64,000 bases of DNA from Vicia villosa. Lineage: Eukaryota; Streptophyta; Magnoliopsida; Fabales; Fabaceae. Below are positions 34,222 through 46,129 of the stretch, piece by piece; the stretch's first letter is position 1; every line of letters starts with the position of its first letter. A model generated the notes under the pieces. It was given only the letters and a program-made list of their open reading frames with translations, was not told where the DNA came from and made no database searches. The translations under genes were made by a program, and so were the position numbers. The stretch lies in the NCBI RefSeq assembly GCF_029867415.1, contig NC_081185.1, positions 77,721,553-77,785,552 of the forward strand, in the 5' to 3' direction.

Positions 34222-34679
34222 ACAATTGAAGGGTCTTATCAAATTCATTTTCCCTTTCCCAAATTTCTCAGTTTTTACACACAACTCTTCCAAATTTTTT
34301 TTTTAGGGTAAAACAAATACTAAAATATTAACTACAATTATTCTACTGATTAACGTGGTTTGTGCTCTACGAATAAGTTTTTCAAATTCTTTGGTCTTCT
34401 AATGCTACATTAAGTTTTCCGCTAACTCACTTCATCCAATTTATATTTTCAAAAATCTCTCTTCCACTTCCACTTCCCTTCTTATATCATCCTTTCTCTT
34501 CTTATATCATTCTTTATCTCTTTCTCCCTATTGGTCTACTTATGTATATTTGTTTTTTCAGTTTTCAACCTTTCTCTGACACGGACATGTCTTCACTCTT
34601 TTTTTGGAACCGTTAAACTTTTTGGATCTTCTGTTTTTTGTTGTTCAGATCATTTTCTTCTTTTTTATCTCATTTTTTT
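34222..34679. repeat. 459-bp direct repeat, copy 2
   Basis: Partner of 32654-33112. The two MITEs lie in the 1.1 kb between the copies. Confidence 0.85.
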
Positions 34680-35689
34680 ATTCAGATAATTTTTTTCTTT
34701 TTATCTCATTTTGTTTATTTTCTTGACTAACTGTTACAATCGATTTGTATGCTACTGTTTTTTCTTAAGAGAAGCCAAAAAAGAGAACCGAAATATGGTC
34801 AACCCTTGAGAGAGTAGAGGTACATAGTGAATCTTGATTGCTTTTAAATTCAAGTTTAAATGATGAAATTGTATCTGTTGGAACTGCTTATATCACCTTA
34901 ATTTTTTCATCCGACACGAACCAGAGCTATTCATTTTTTTTATTGTTTCGTAATTCTTTTTTAATTCAGTTTTATGGTAGAAAATCATTCTAAATTTGCT
35001 TTTGTTATTGTGATGTTTTCTGCTTTGGTATAATCTTGATGAATAGTTAAAAACAGTTAACATTGCTTCTTGGGTTTTCTTTCTTCCATTACAATATTTA
35101 TTAAGTTACTTTTTATTTTGATTACCAATTTCAGTGAAAGATATCAAAACGTACACAACTTATGCCCAGTGGCAAAGTAATGCCCATTTTAAAATAGGCA
35201 GAAGAAGGAGCAATTACAGAACAATTCTTCCTTGATGTTTGTGTGAATAATTAGAGGTAATAATATTTCGAGGTTATGTCCGATTTGAAGTGGCATAATT
35301 TCATGGAAAATGAATGTAATATTGGTAATTGTGAATAGTTAGAGGCGATAATATTTCGAGGTTATGTCTGATTTGAAGTGACATAATTTCATGGAAAATG
35401 AATGCAATATTGGTAATATGCAGTGGCTAATTAATCCCTTCTATTAACATTTTGTTAAAATATTGGATATGTTAAAATATTGGAATCCCTATTTTCTACC
35501 ATTTTGTTGATAATAATGATTTTTTGTTGGTGCATTTTTAATTCGTGTCTCTATAAGTGTGATTAGTGTTTAAATTAAATTATTGATGGTCTCAAAAAGG
35601 TTATAATCAAAATGTTGTAGCTAGACCTTACATCCAAAAGAAATCATTTTTATTAATTACAAGATTTTATTAATATGAAATAAAGAGAT
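34680..35689. repeat. Non-coding AT-rich DNA with an 88-bp tandem duplication
   Basis: No gene. Two copies of an 88-bp unit (GTGAATAATTAGAGGTAATA and GTGAATAGTTAGAGGCGATA) start at 35243 and 35331 and end at about 35418. Confidence 0.6.
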
Positions 35690-37437
35690 CTCGATAAATT
35701 ATGTAATGGATGAAATGGAATGGAACCGAAATTGAGATAACCAAATAAAGTCAATATTGACAATGTCTTTGTATACAATATAGCACTAAAAGTGATCAAT
35801 AATAACGAGGATCATGAGTCAAAGTCTATTCAAGACTGTAGACTAAGTGAGAATCGGCCAAAATAAATATATTCAATTGAAGAAGAATTAAACTCACTTT
35901 ACAAGTGACTCACTTTTGGACCTGTAGTCCGAACACCTCAAGGTGTGAAACTAATTGAATATAAATGAGTTTTTGTGAAAAAGAAAAATAAGAATGATAT
36001 AAAGTTTGATTTATTGCTCAATGATTTTCACAAAGACCTAAGATTGATTTTGATAAAACATATTCACCTGTAGTGGATTCAATCAATTTTTGATAATTAT
36101 TATTCTTGTAAAACATGAAGGGCTTAATTTGAATATGATGGATGTAATGACATCTTATTTATATGGTTCACTTAATAGTGAAATTTACATGAAACTCCCT
36201 GAAGGGTTCAATATACCAGATGCACACATTTCCGAATCTCGAGAACGCTACTCCATAAGATTGAACAAATCTCTCTATGGGCCGAAACAATCTGGACAAA
36301 TGTGGTATAATCGTCTCAGTGATAATTTGATTAGAGAAGTATATACAAATAACTACATTTGTCCTTGTATTTTTATAAAAAGATCAGGAAAGGAATTTGC
36401 AATAATAGTTGTCGATGTGGATGACATAAATATTATTGTAACTCCTGAAGAGCTCCCAAAAGCTATGAAATATTTAAAGAAAGAGTTTGAGATGAAGGAC
36501 CTAGAAAAGACAAAATTATGTCTAGGTTTGCAAATTGAACATTTGGACAAAGGAATATTTGTACATCAAGAAGGCTATGTAGAAAAAGTGTTAAAACACT
36601 ACTATATGGACAAATGTCACCTGTTGTCTACTCCAATGGTTATTAGATCATTAGATATGGAGAAAGATCCTTTTAGACCTCAAGAAAATGATGATGATTT
36701 GCTTGGTTCTGAAGTACCATATCTCACTGAAATTGGAGCACTAATGTACCTTGCTAATTATACACGTCCTAATATATCATTTGCTATAAATCTATTAGCA
36801 AGATACAATTCTTCACATACACAAAGACATTGGAACGAAGTCAAACATATACTTTGTTAACTTAGAGGTACAATAGACATGGGTTTGTTTTATACAAAAG
36901 TATCCATATTCAAATTAACAGGTTATGCAGATGCAGGTTACTTGTCAGATCCTCATAATGGTAGATCACAAACAGGTTATTTGTTTACATGTGGGGGTAC
37001 AACTGTTTCATGGAGATCGGTGAAACAAACCATAGCAGCAACATCATCTAATCATGCAGAACTTTTAGCATTACATGAGGCAAGTCGAGAATGCGTATGG
37101 TTGAGATCCTTAATTCAACACATCCAAAATACTTGTGGTTTATCTTTTGAAAAATAAAAATATAACGATCATATATGAAGATAATACTGCATGCATCACT
37201 CAATTGAAAGATGGTTACATTAAAGGAGACCGGACAAAATACATTTCTCCTAAGTTCTTTTTTTCTTATGATCTCCAAAAGAATGGTGATATAAGAATCC
37301 AACAAATATGTTCATGTGATAACCTTGCAGAACTTTTCACTAAGTCACTCCCAAGTAGAATTTTTAATCAACTAGTACACAAGATTAGTCTTCATCGAAG
37401 AAATGACCATGCAACTGAGGGGGAGAAATGAAAGGAT
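35690..37437 (+). pseudogene. 5'-truncated copia RT-RNase H
   Basis: From about 35780 broken pieces match copia pol just before and inside RT (CRLSENRPK; EEELNSL; VVRTPQGVKLIEYK). The longest open part, 36090-36860, holds MTSYLYGSLNSEIYMKLPEG, NKSLYGPKQSGQMWYNR and a catalytic box VDVDDINI, where the usual Tyr of Y-V-D-D is Asp but the two aspartates remain. After TAA at 36858-36860, RNase H continues in the same frame with GYADAGYLSD, SSNHAELLAL and, after a frameshift near 37157, YEDNTACITQL. Gag, protease and integrase are missing. It belongs to a different copia lineage from the other two in the window. Confidence 0.8.
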
Positions 37438-37532
37438 ATTGTACTCTTTTTCCTTCACTAGATTTTTTCCCACTGGGTTTTTTATAGTAAGGTTTTAACG
37501 AGGCATATCTTTAATGGGCATCCAAGGGGGAG

Positions 37533-37750
37533 TGTTATGAATATTTATGATAGTGGATGTCCATCGTTCTTCTTGTTGTTTATCTTCCTATTCCACCTTA
37601 ATGAATATGATTTTTCATCTCTCTTCGGTCCTATAAATAAGACCCACATTGCAATGTTAAGTTCACCCTTTTGAATAATATAATATAATATTGCTTTCTC
37701 TCTTCTCTTCCTTTTTTTGATCTCTATATAGTTTTATTTAGGTCATAACA
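37533..37750 (+). repeat. 3' LTR of the truncated copia element
   Basis: Begins TGTTATGA just after polypurine AAGGGGGAG and ends TCATAACA: a perfect 8-bp terminal inverted repeat. 218 bp, with a TATA box (TATAAATA, 37632-37639). No matching 5' LTR in the window. Confidence 0.8.
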
Positions 37751-37840
37751 AATAATATATTTTAATTAATACAATTAATTATACTATTAATTGTATTGAT
37801 TCACCTTGATTTTATTTTTTTCAATAATTAATGAGTTTTT

Positions 37841-38035
37841 CGGATATGCATATCCAAAAAATTACAAGACCAAAAATTGGAATATTTCGGAAGTGCATAT
37901 CCGAAGACACCTCTTTCTAAACAAAATGGTGTTTTCGGAAGTGCATCTCCAAAGTCAGATTTTTTCTTAAAAAAATGTGTCTTCGGATATGCACTTCCGA
38001 AATAACCCTTTTTCTTCTAAAAAAATGCATGCACT
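37841..38035. repeat. Cluster of TTCGGAAGTGCATATCCGAA palindromes
   Basis: Five near-palindromic motifs at about 37839, 37886, 37934, 37982 and 38026, spaced about 48 bp, all built on TTCGGA(A/T)(G/A)TGCA(C/T)(A/T)TCCGAA. Identity of the host element is unknown. Confidence 0.7.
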
Positions 38036-38263
38036 TCCAAAATATAGGGGCGTTTATGGAGATAGGGGTGGATAAAGAAATTGTCAATTATTTTACATGC
38101 TTTTTACAAGTTGGAAAATCCTTCCTAAATTATCCACTTTAAGGATGCTATCAATATCTTCACATGCTTGCGTTTGTCACACATGCTTGCGCTTATCAAA
38201 GTATCTGTCAATATTTTAAAACAAATATTGTTTGATGGGTCTATCTTACATTGTCAGCAACAA

Positions 38264-38780
38264 GTTGTGGTGGCAAAACGGGCGGTTATGGTTTCAGGCG
38301 GGTTGGGTTGAGGTTTCAGGCCCTCCGCTCACCTAAGTTCGTCCCGCCAAAACCCGCCGCCCGCTATAGTTTGCCCCGCTAAAGCCCGCCGCCCGTCAAA
38401 GCGCGCCGCTCCGTCAAAATGCCCTCTTTTTTAGTTAATTGTAATAATTTTAATTTTTGATGATTTTATTTTATACATTTATTTGTGAATATATGTAATA
38501 TTTTTTAAATAAAATTCGTTAAAAAGATGCTTTATGAAAAATTGTTCAAAAAACTATGTGAAAAATCTAATTAAAATATAAAAAAGCCTATTAATTTATT
38601 AAAAAAATGAAAAACAAATAAATAAAATTAGGCGGGTAGGCTCGCCGCCCGCCAACCCGCCACTTTGGCGGGGAGGGCTAGGTTTTTATGCCCATTTAAA
38701 TTTGGCGGGCTTGCCTGCCCCGCTCTTTTTTTAACGGGTATATGGTGGGGTGGGGCGGTCCGCCCGCTTTGCCACCCCTA
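38264..38780. mobile_element. GC-rich hAT-like non-autonomous element
   Basis: Left end GTGGTGGCAAAACGGGCGG and right end CCGCCCGCTTTGCCACCCC are inverted repeats of the GGGGTGGCAAA type seen in plant hAT MITEs. Flanks AGCAACAA (38256-38263) and AGTAACAA (38780-38787) could be an 8-bp duplication with one mismatch, but the exact end is ambiguous by a few bases. The interior is rich in CCCGCCGCCCGC. Confidence 0.55.
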
Positions 38781-39666
38781 GTAACAACCATGTCTGTCAT
38801 CATCAACTAAATGAAGTCATGACAAAAAAAAAGGATTTTGAGTTAACTAACTAACTAACATCCTCGAATCTAATGATATTAGAATGCTTCAACGATTTAT
38901 GGTTCATCTTCATCAATTTTATATTTTTTTATTACCTATACAAAATAGAATAATACTAATAGAGAGACAACTAGAATGGCCTATTTTCAATGTATTGGAA
39001 AATACGAATGAATTTATAAAAACAATATATTTTGGAAAATTAAGGATATAAAATCACAATTAGGAGTATAAGAAACCATGTTTAATCATTTCATATAACT
39101 AGATTGTTGGCAATGCACGGTATTTTAGGATTGAAAACTATAATAGTTATTAAAAGTTAATATTTTATTAATATTATTATATTAAGTAGATTATTATTAT
39201 TATTAATGTTAATTTATAACAATTACATCACATAATAATTTCTATTAATATAATTTTATTATTTTATTTTATATTTTATTTTAATTTATTATTTCAATAG
39301 TTTTGTTTGAATGGCTTATTTTTATCACTAAAATATTTATTATCAAATTAAATTTGTCACTTAAAAATCAATACATTTTCATATGTTTTCAGTATCTCTA
39401 AAAATAGTGTGATCATTATTTAAATAAATAATCTAAATAAAAGAAAATATATTATTAATGGTATACATAATTCTGCAAATTTTGAGCTATTGAGATGTTA
39501 TTGTCAGATATTTAGTATCAGATGACAAATATGAGAAATTCAATAAAAATATTAAATTTATATATTTATATATAAAAATACATGAAAAAATGGGTGATTA
39601 GACACATTTTTTTTTTAAAAGAATGGTATTCATTGACTTATAAATCTAAAACATAAATATTTTATT
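38781..39666. other. AT-rich stretch without a gene
   Basis: No coding region. Near 39100, ACTAGATTGTTGGCAATGCACGG looks like a decayed minus-strand Helitron 3' end, without a good hairpin. Confidence 0.4.
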
Positions 39667-42123
39667 TGTAACACCCCGTACATGTATGTCTAGAATAATA
39701 TGCGGTAATGTTATTTATGATACAAGAAACATACAAACTAGGTGAAAGACAAGAATTGAAAAAAACTGAATACAACATAAATCTTAATTATAGAGTATCC
39801 AAGAAGCTTGTCTCCATCATTGCACAGCGGAAAGGTAACTTCTACAGAGGTCTTCCTGCCTTCTGCACATCTGCAGCTTCGAAACCGATCATCTAGCAAA
39901 TCTAACACTTATAACCTGTTTCTGAAAAAAAATTGGAATGGGGTGAGATTACTAAATCTCAGTGAGTTCCCCTATCTTATGGGTTCACTCGGTTCTACAG
40001 GGTGCATGCATCATAAACGGATTCACCTAGAATCCGGGGTTATGCCTCACGTTTAGGTGCAAATACAAACAAGGGTATCACCACAATTGGAAGTCCCTTA
40101 ACTATCCAATGAGACGTTCAATAAAACAACAATTCACAATATGCAAACTCACATCCTTATGTGAGGACTTAAGGAGTTATACCCATCTGACTAGGCTACC
40201 TCTGCCACGTACCCTCGGTGAGTATCCAAGTACATATATGTCGAAAGACTTGCACAAGCACACCGCACGATGAATTCGGGTCATTCTTATATGGAATTCC
40301 ACCCGAGATGAGTTAAGTTGTAACATTGCCTACGTGACATTTACAACCTCATCACCAAGCACGCCAGTGAGTTACCAAGTGGGAAACGCCATTAAAGACC
40401 TCGGTCTTGCTTCCACTGCAATGGTATTCATTCTCTGTACGCAGGTGAGTAAACAGGTGCAATATGTCCTTTTCGACGTACAAGCCCACCGGGCGAAAGC
40501 CTAGTAACATTGTCTAATTGACGTTACTAGAGGCAAGTAATTCAGTGATTGCCTACGTGGCATCACCCACTTACCATACTAATCACGCAGGTGAGTTACC
40601 AAGTGGGAAACGCCATTAAAGACCCTCACTTGCTTCCACCGCAATAGTAGCTCAGGTAATGCAAAATATACGGATATAGACACGTATATACAACAGGCAT
40701 AAAAGTCAAATCATCCATGGTATATAATACATATCACAAACGCCACACAGGCTACCAATGGGCATCCACATAGTGGGTAAACAGGATTTACTATCCTAGT
40801 AGTACGGTTATACTCCGATTCACGCATATTCAACCAAGGCAAGTTCACAAAAATCAAGCATCCGAACGTCCAACCGGAACGACGGGAAAACAATTTACAT
40901 TGTATTATATGCACATAATATTAGACAAAATCCATCGCATAAATATCATGTCATTTGTACATACTCGTCACATGTGAGTTAAATACGTTTCGATCATGGA
41001 ATATATTAAACATAATCAAACCATATAATTATTTAGAACGTACATGGACACACATTAGTCTCATAACAAAGAGGCTTCCGATTCCCGACATGGAACGGAA
41101 CCGCACTCGGGGAATTAAACCTACATTTCTTAATTATATTAATGTTAATCCAACACCATGTAACTAAAAGTCCATTTGCCATAACTTTTAAATCAATTAA
41201 AAGCATTATATCTAAGCACATTCATAAAGATCATCAAAAGACCTTTCCAACGCTTCCGACCGGGCTTCGTTTCGAGTTGTAGAACTCAAGTTATGGTCGA
41301 AACAATAAAGGAATAATTTTCTGTCAGGTGCAATCGATTTGCACCAGTGTGCAATCGATTGCTCGCTGAACCAGAAGCGCAGAAAGTCAATTTTTTACAG
41401 TGCAATCGATTGCTTGACCCCTGCAATCGATTGCTTACTGAACCAGAAGCAAAAAATCACATTTTTCTTGCAATATACCAGTTCCAATAGTGTTCTAACT
41501 CATCCTTAGATTACCCAACAACCCAAATACGAATTCCATCATATTTCAACATTCCATAACATACAATTGCATCAAAGGAACAAGTATATGACTGATTAAA
41601 TTAACATGCAATTGATCATCCTCACTCTAACCCTAATATCATGCAATTCCACAAAACCCCAAATTCTACCCAAGCTCTAACTATGGAACTCACCTCAAAA
41701 TTTGAACTGGATGAAGAGAATGATGATTCTGAGTTGTTCATTGAGAATGGAGATAATGATGATCACCAAACCAAGTTTGATTCTTTGTTCTTCTTCTAAA
41801 AGCACCAAAGCTCCACACACATGCAAGAGGTGGATGAGCTTGTTCTTCCTTCCCCATTCTTCTCTTGTTCTCACGTGCTCCACCCTTTCCTTGTCAACAA
41901 AAATCTGATTTGGAACAATTGGTAAATGAGGGTTATATCCAAACAGCCCTTAAGTCCTCAATAAAATGTGAAACTACCAAAATGCCCTCCAACCAAGCAA
42001 TAATCACAAATTTGCCATTTGGTTCCTTTCCAACCAATTCCATTTGATTCTTCTAATCCATCAATTTTCTTTAATCCTTCATAGAGTATAAATATACATG
42101 CTTAGACAATATGGAATATTACA
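39667..42123 (-). repeat. 3' LTR of the 8.9-kb element
   Basis: 2,457 bp. It holds three GCAATCGATTGC palindromes (41351, 41402, 41423) plus a variant at 41330, and an internal imperfect duplication with a period of about 222 bp (TTGCCTACGTG near 40327 and 40549). Short ORFs here are repeated in the other LTR and have no recognisable domain. Confidence 0.9.
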
Positions 42124-45100
42124 TGCTCCCCCCCTTAAATAGAATTCGCCCTCGAATTCCTTCCAATCACCATGATAACAAGCTTCTCACATCTTCTTCC
42201 AACAAGGGGATGAATGTTCCTTACATTCCTCCTTCCGATACCATCAGGACCTTCGTTGAAGGTCATTTCATCCAAGAGAACAACCCACTTATACACTCGC
42301 GTCCAAATACTCTTGACTGTGAGTCTTAGCTCTTAAACAACGCATCTCTTTCGAGGTCCCCAACCTCTAATCATCACACTGAGCCTGTAGCCTTGGAACT
42401 GATGGCATTCTATACGTAGTTGGATATTCATCGTACCTCATATCTGCCGAACTCATCCTTACTTAACATAATCCACAGACTTACCACTCTTGCCCTTGGT
42501 TTCTAGAAACACTGCCATTTTAAGAAATCTTACTAAAACTTTCCTTCAATGACGATATTCCAGATTCACTTCCAAACAGATCCTTCATTCAGTCTTAGAT
42601 CACATCACTGCCTCTCTACTGATAACATTCAGATTCATTTCCACACACGTCTGAGTAAGGTCACATAACTACTCGTCAGTTCTTCAATTCTGACCTCTAA
42701 ATCTCTGACGCCCCAAAAGTCTTGCTTCAAGTCGCCTTCCTCGTACTACGCAATCCTTTACTTCCACTCCTACTTCAGCCCTTGACGAAAAAAAAATCTA
42801 CGGGAATCACAAGAATATAAAATTTTACAACCATAACTTGGCATTCCACAACTCCCCACAACGTCCTGCCAACAAAATCCAATTCTAACAATTGTTCTAT
42901 AACCATCGTCCAATTCTTCATGTACGGCCAAAATTTCGCGAGAAACAATGAATATCCGCTTTGAGCGAAAACCCTTTACATGTTAATTCTCAATACTCAA
43001 TCGTACCACCACTGTCTCCAGAATACCTCATCACAAATGAATCAGACATTCAGCTTTATGTCGATCCATCAACAATATCTCAGTGGATTTTCGAAATATT
43101 GGGATGAACAAAACATTTCTCCAAGAGTTTCACCTCAAGAAGGTTATTCCGCTCAAAACTTATGGTAGATATTCTACTCGCAACTACTACAAGTTTATCC
43201 GGTCCTTCTTTTATCCGTTGCGCTACTCTGATCTCAAAACCAAATTATACTTCCACTGCTTCCTACATTGATTCCATTACCCTATTACTCTTTGCTCGAA
43301 AACAACAACTCTTCCTCAGAATTCCCAAATCACAATACTCGCTAGAGTCTCAAAACACTTAATACGGTCGCTCCTCAAAGTTGAGTAATTCTAAAACAAG
43401 ATCACCACTGACTTCATCAGCCTTGGTTAGGTCCATGAATACAACTTAGTTACACTCTTCGATTCCAGAATATGTAACATCAAACACTCATTGGATACAA
43501 GTTCATCGCAACTGGTGACTTCCACGTCGTGCGACTATTACGATAACACTGACAACTTTTCCATCGTTCTTCCTTAACCATACAACTTCACATTGCCAGC
43601 ATGGCCACACCATTGATAACATCCTCAAATTCAATTGGCGTAATAATCCTTTCTTAGTCGTATTTCAATCACGTAGTCCTCCAATGCCTTTCTTCTCTGA
43701 ATCTGACACAAAGATGACTTCTTCGGTTTTGTTCCCTAATGCAACATTTCTAACTACTAAGGTGTAGTTACAAAACAAGAGATCATACTCTGTGCCTTAG
43801 ACATCTCCCTTCGAAATTCCATGACACACCCAAAACTAATGTGCCTCTACTTTTCCAAGTTCGGCATTTCTACGTTACTGAGGACCTACTAATACTCCTC
43901 TAGGTATATCCCACATTGAACTAATCCAAAAATACGCTTTATCCACTCCAACATTGTTCACCAAGGTTATATAATAACCACACATTGTGTTGTCTAGGAT
44001 ACTCTATTCACACATATCTCATATCTCGGACACTCACGCACAAAGGTTTACCAATCTGACAGATTTAAACCATTCACTATGCAGGAACCTAAAATTCTCA
44101 CGTGACCAAGACTACCCAAGGTCTCCTCATAGGCGTAGATTTAGAATCTAATCCATCTCATGGTCACCCGCTCGCATAATCCTGAATCATCGAGCGCAAC
44201 ATATGAATCCTTATCTCACCAACCTTATGAGAGTTTCGGGTTCGTGTCTCACGAGTGCCAAATCAGGATCCTACCTCGAGTTTCAGATCAACACTGCCTC
44301 ATAGTCGTGCTTCACTGTTTCTGAAGCTGCTCTCCAACAAACTATCTCAATCGCGCTCCCAAATGCAACGTTTCTAATGTCTTGAGTTTGACCACGATAC
44401 AATAAATCATACTCCGTGCTTCTGCTTATTGATACTGACATTGCTTGCCTCTGAGAGTCTACAGATACTCTCCTAGACTCATCACATATTGGCTAACTCA
44501 GAATACACTCTATCCATTCCAACACTGCTCACCAATGGTAGATGCTATCCAAACAATACGTCGGCCAAGAGATAACAACTTCACATAAGTCCCACCATTG
44601 GAATTCATGCACCCTCGCCACTTGCCACTTTACGAAACAATAACATCTACAAGGGATCATCTGACATCATCCACGTGGTTACGACCACTTAGCACCCCCA
44701 TAAGCATAGTACTACAACTTGGTATGTCCCACTATTGCTTGATAGTTAACTACTACCTAGTACGACACATGGGTCCTCGTAACGCCTACCTTAAGAGAAT
44801 TCGAGTTCGCGTCTTATGAATACCAATCAGAAACTTGCCTTAAGCTCTGGGTCAACACTGTCCTACATCTGTCAGATCTCGTGTACGATAGCAACACTAT
44901 GGCGTTATATCTGTCTGGTAGTACTAATCATGGTGGTCCCACTCCGAAGCCATGTAGTCACGCAACCTACTCTACAGCGTATAATGATCTTCACTCATAT
45001 CCTATAGTCACGGTCGACAACATTTGGACAGGGATCTGTTAAGGTCATCGTTATTCAAAGCCTTCCAACCACACTCCTTAGAAAGCTAAAACCTAGGAGT

Positions 45101-46129
45101 GCTTCACGCTCAGGGTTCACTTACTAGGAACAATAAGCTAGATCAGAATGGATAAGATTTCGGTTCGAATTGTTATGTCATGCGCGTACCCACTTGCACA
45201 GTGCATGCATAAGAAATTCTATGAATAACTCTACGCATAGGAATACCAAGGTTCAAACAGTCAATACGACTTCAATCATCCTACGAATACTTCGGAATGA
45301 CACTAGTTTCCATTCATCTAAATACCCAACACCAAGCGTAGTTCTGTGGTATCTCTCGGGGTTAGACGAATCATAACTAGTACGGACCTTAGGCTACAAC
45401 ACATCTCGGTTTCACTTGCTTCAACTGTCGCCTAGCGTAGTTCTAGGACTCATTCACAGGTTAGCAAAAACGGGAGTATAGTAGCTCTTCCCCTAATTGG
45501 GTATCCAACTTTTTCCAATTGGAGACTGACATCTTTACTCTTCCAACGATTCTTTATTGGGTAATTCACACACAACTTACGACTTACCGAAATGACTTGG
45601 AGTGAAACATTGCGTTCATCCAAGTACTGCCCACATCACAGTAACCAGGAGATTTAGACTACTTTGCTAAAATTCCCAAAAGTCTTACATCTGACAGGTT
45701 CTCAAAACATATCTGCCACTAGCATCACGATCGGACAACAAGTTTCTAATAGCCCCAGACTTCCTTCCATCTCTGAATTCCTTATTATAATCCTACTCAA
45801 GTTCTTCACGAAATTTACTCCAATACTATTTGGATCCAGATGAGGTCTCACTTCGCCCCATCGGATCTCAGAAACTCCTGACGTCTTAGATCTCTACCAT
45901 GAACAGGTCGTCAACTACTTTGGCTCAAGTCGCTTTGGATCTTATGCGTCCTCGTGGTGGCTCCACCATGATCTCATCTATCGCATATACAGCCAGTGAG
46001 TTGGCCAGGCTCAATGAGTGGATACTACGATAGTAAGAATCAGGCGAGCAACACACACATGTGAGGGAGAAGAGAATTTCTAGTGATGTCTCATGGCAGG
46101 GACAAGAATCGACCTGCTCTGATACCAAT
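42124..46129 (-). other. Internal region of the 8.9-kb element
   Basis: 4.0 kb, non-coding as far as I can see, less AT-rich than the flanks. Polypurine tract at about 42125-42138. It contains an old collinear tandem duplication of about 600 bp: segments from about 43726 and about 44350 share CAAC(A/G)TTTCTAA, ATCATACTC(T/C)GTGC, CCAACA(T/C)TG(T/C)TCACCAA, TTCG(G/A)GTTCG(T/C)GTCT and TCAACACTG in the same order. Confidence 0.6.
46116..46127 (-). other. Primer-binding site (initiator tRNA-Met)
   Basis: Minus strand TGGTATCAGAGC, two bases from the 5' LTR (right-hand LTR). Confidence 0.85.

Noticed and set aside
39097..39125. Helitron 3' end on the minus strand
   Set aside because: ACTAG and a GTGCATTGC piece are present, but no stable subterminal hairpin remains.
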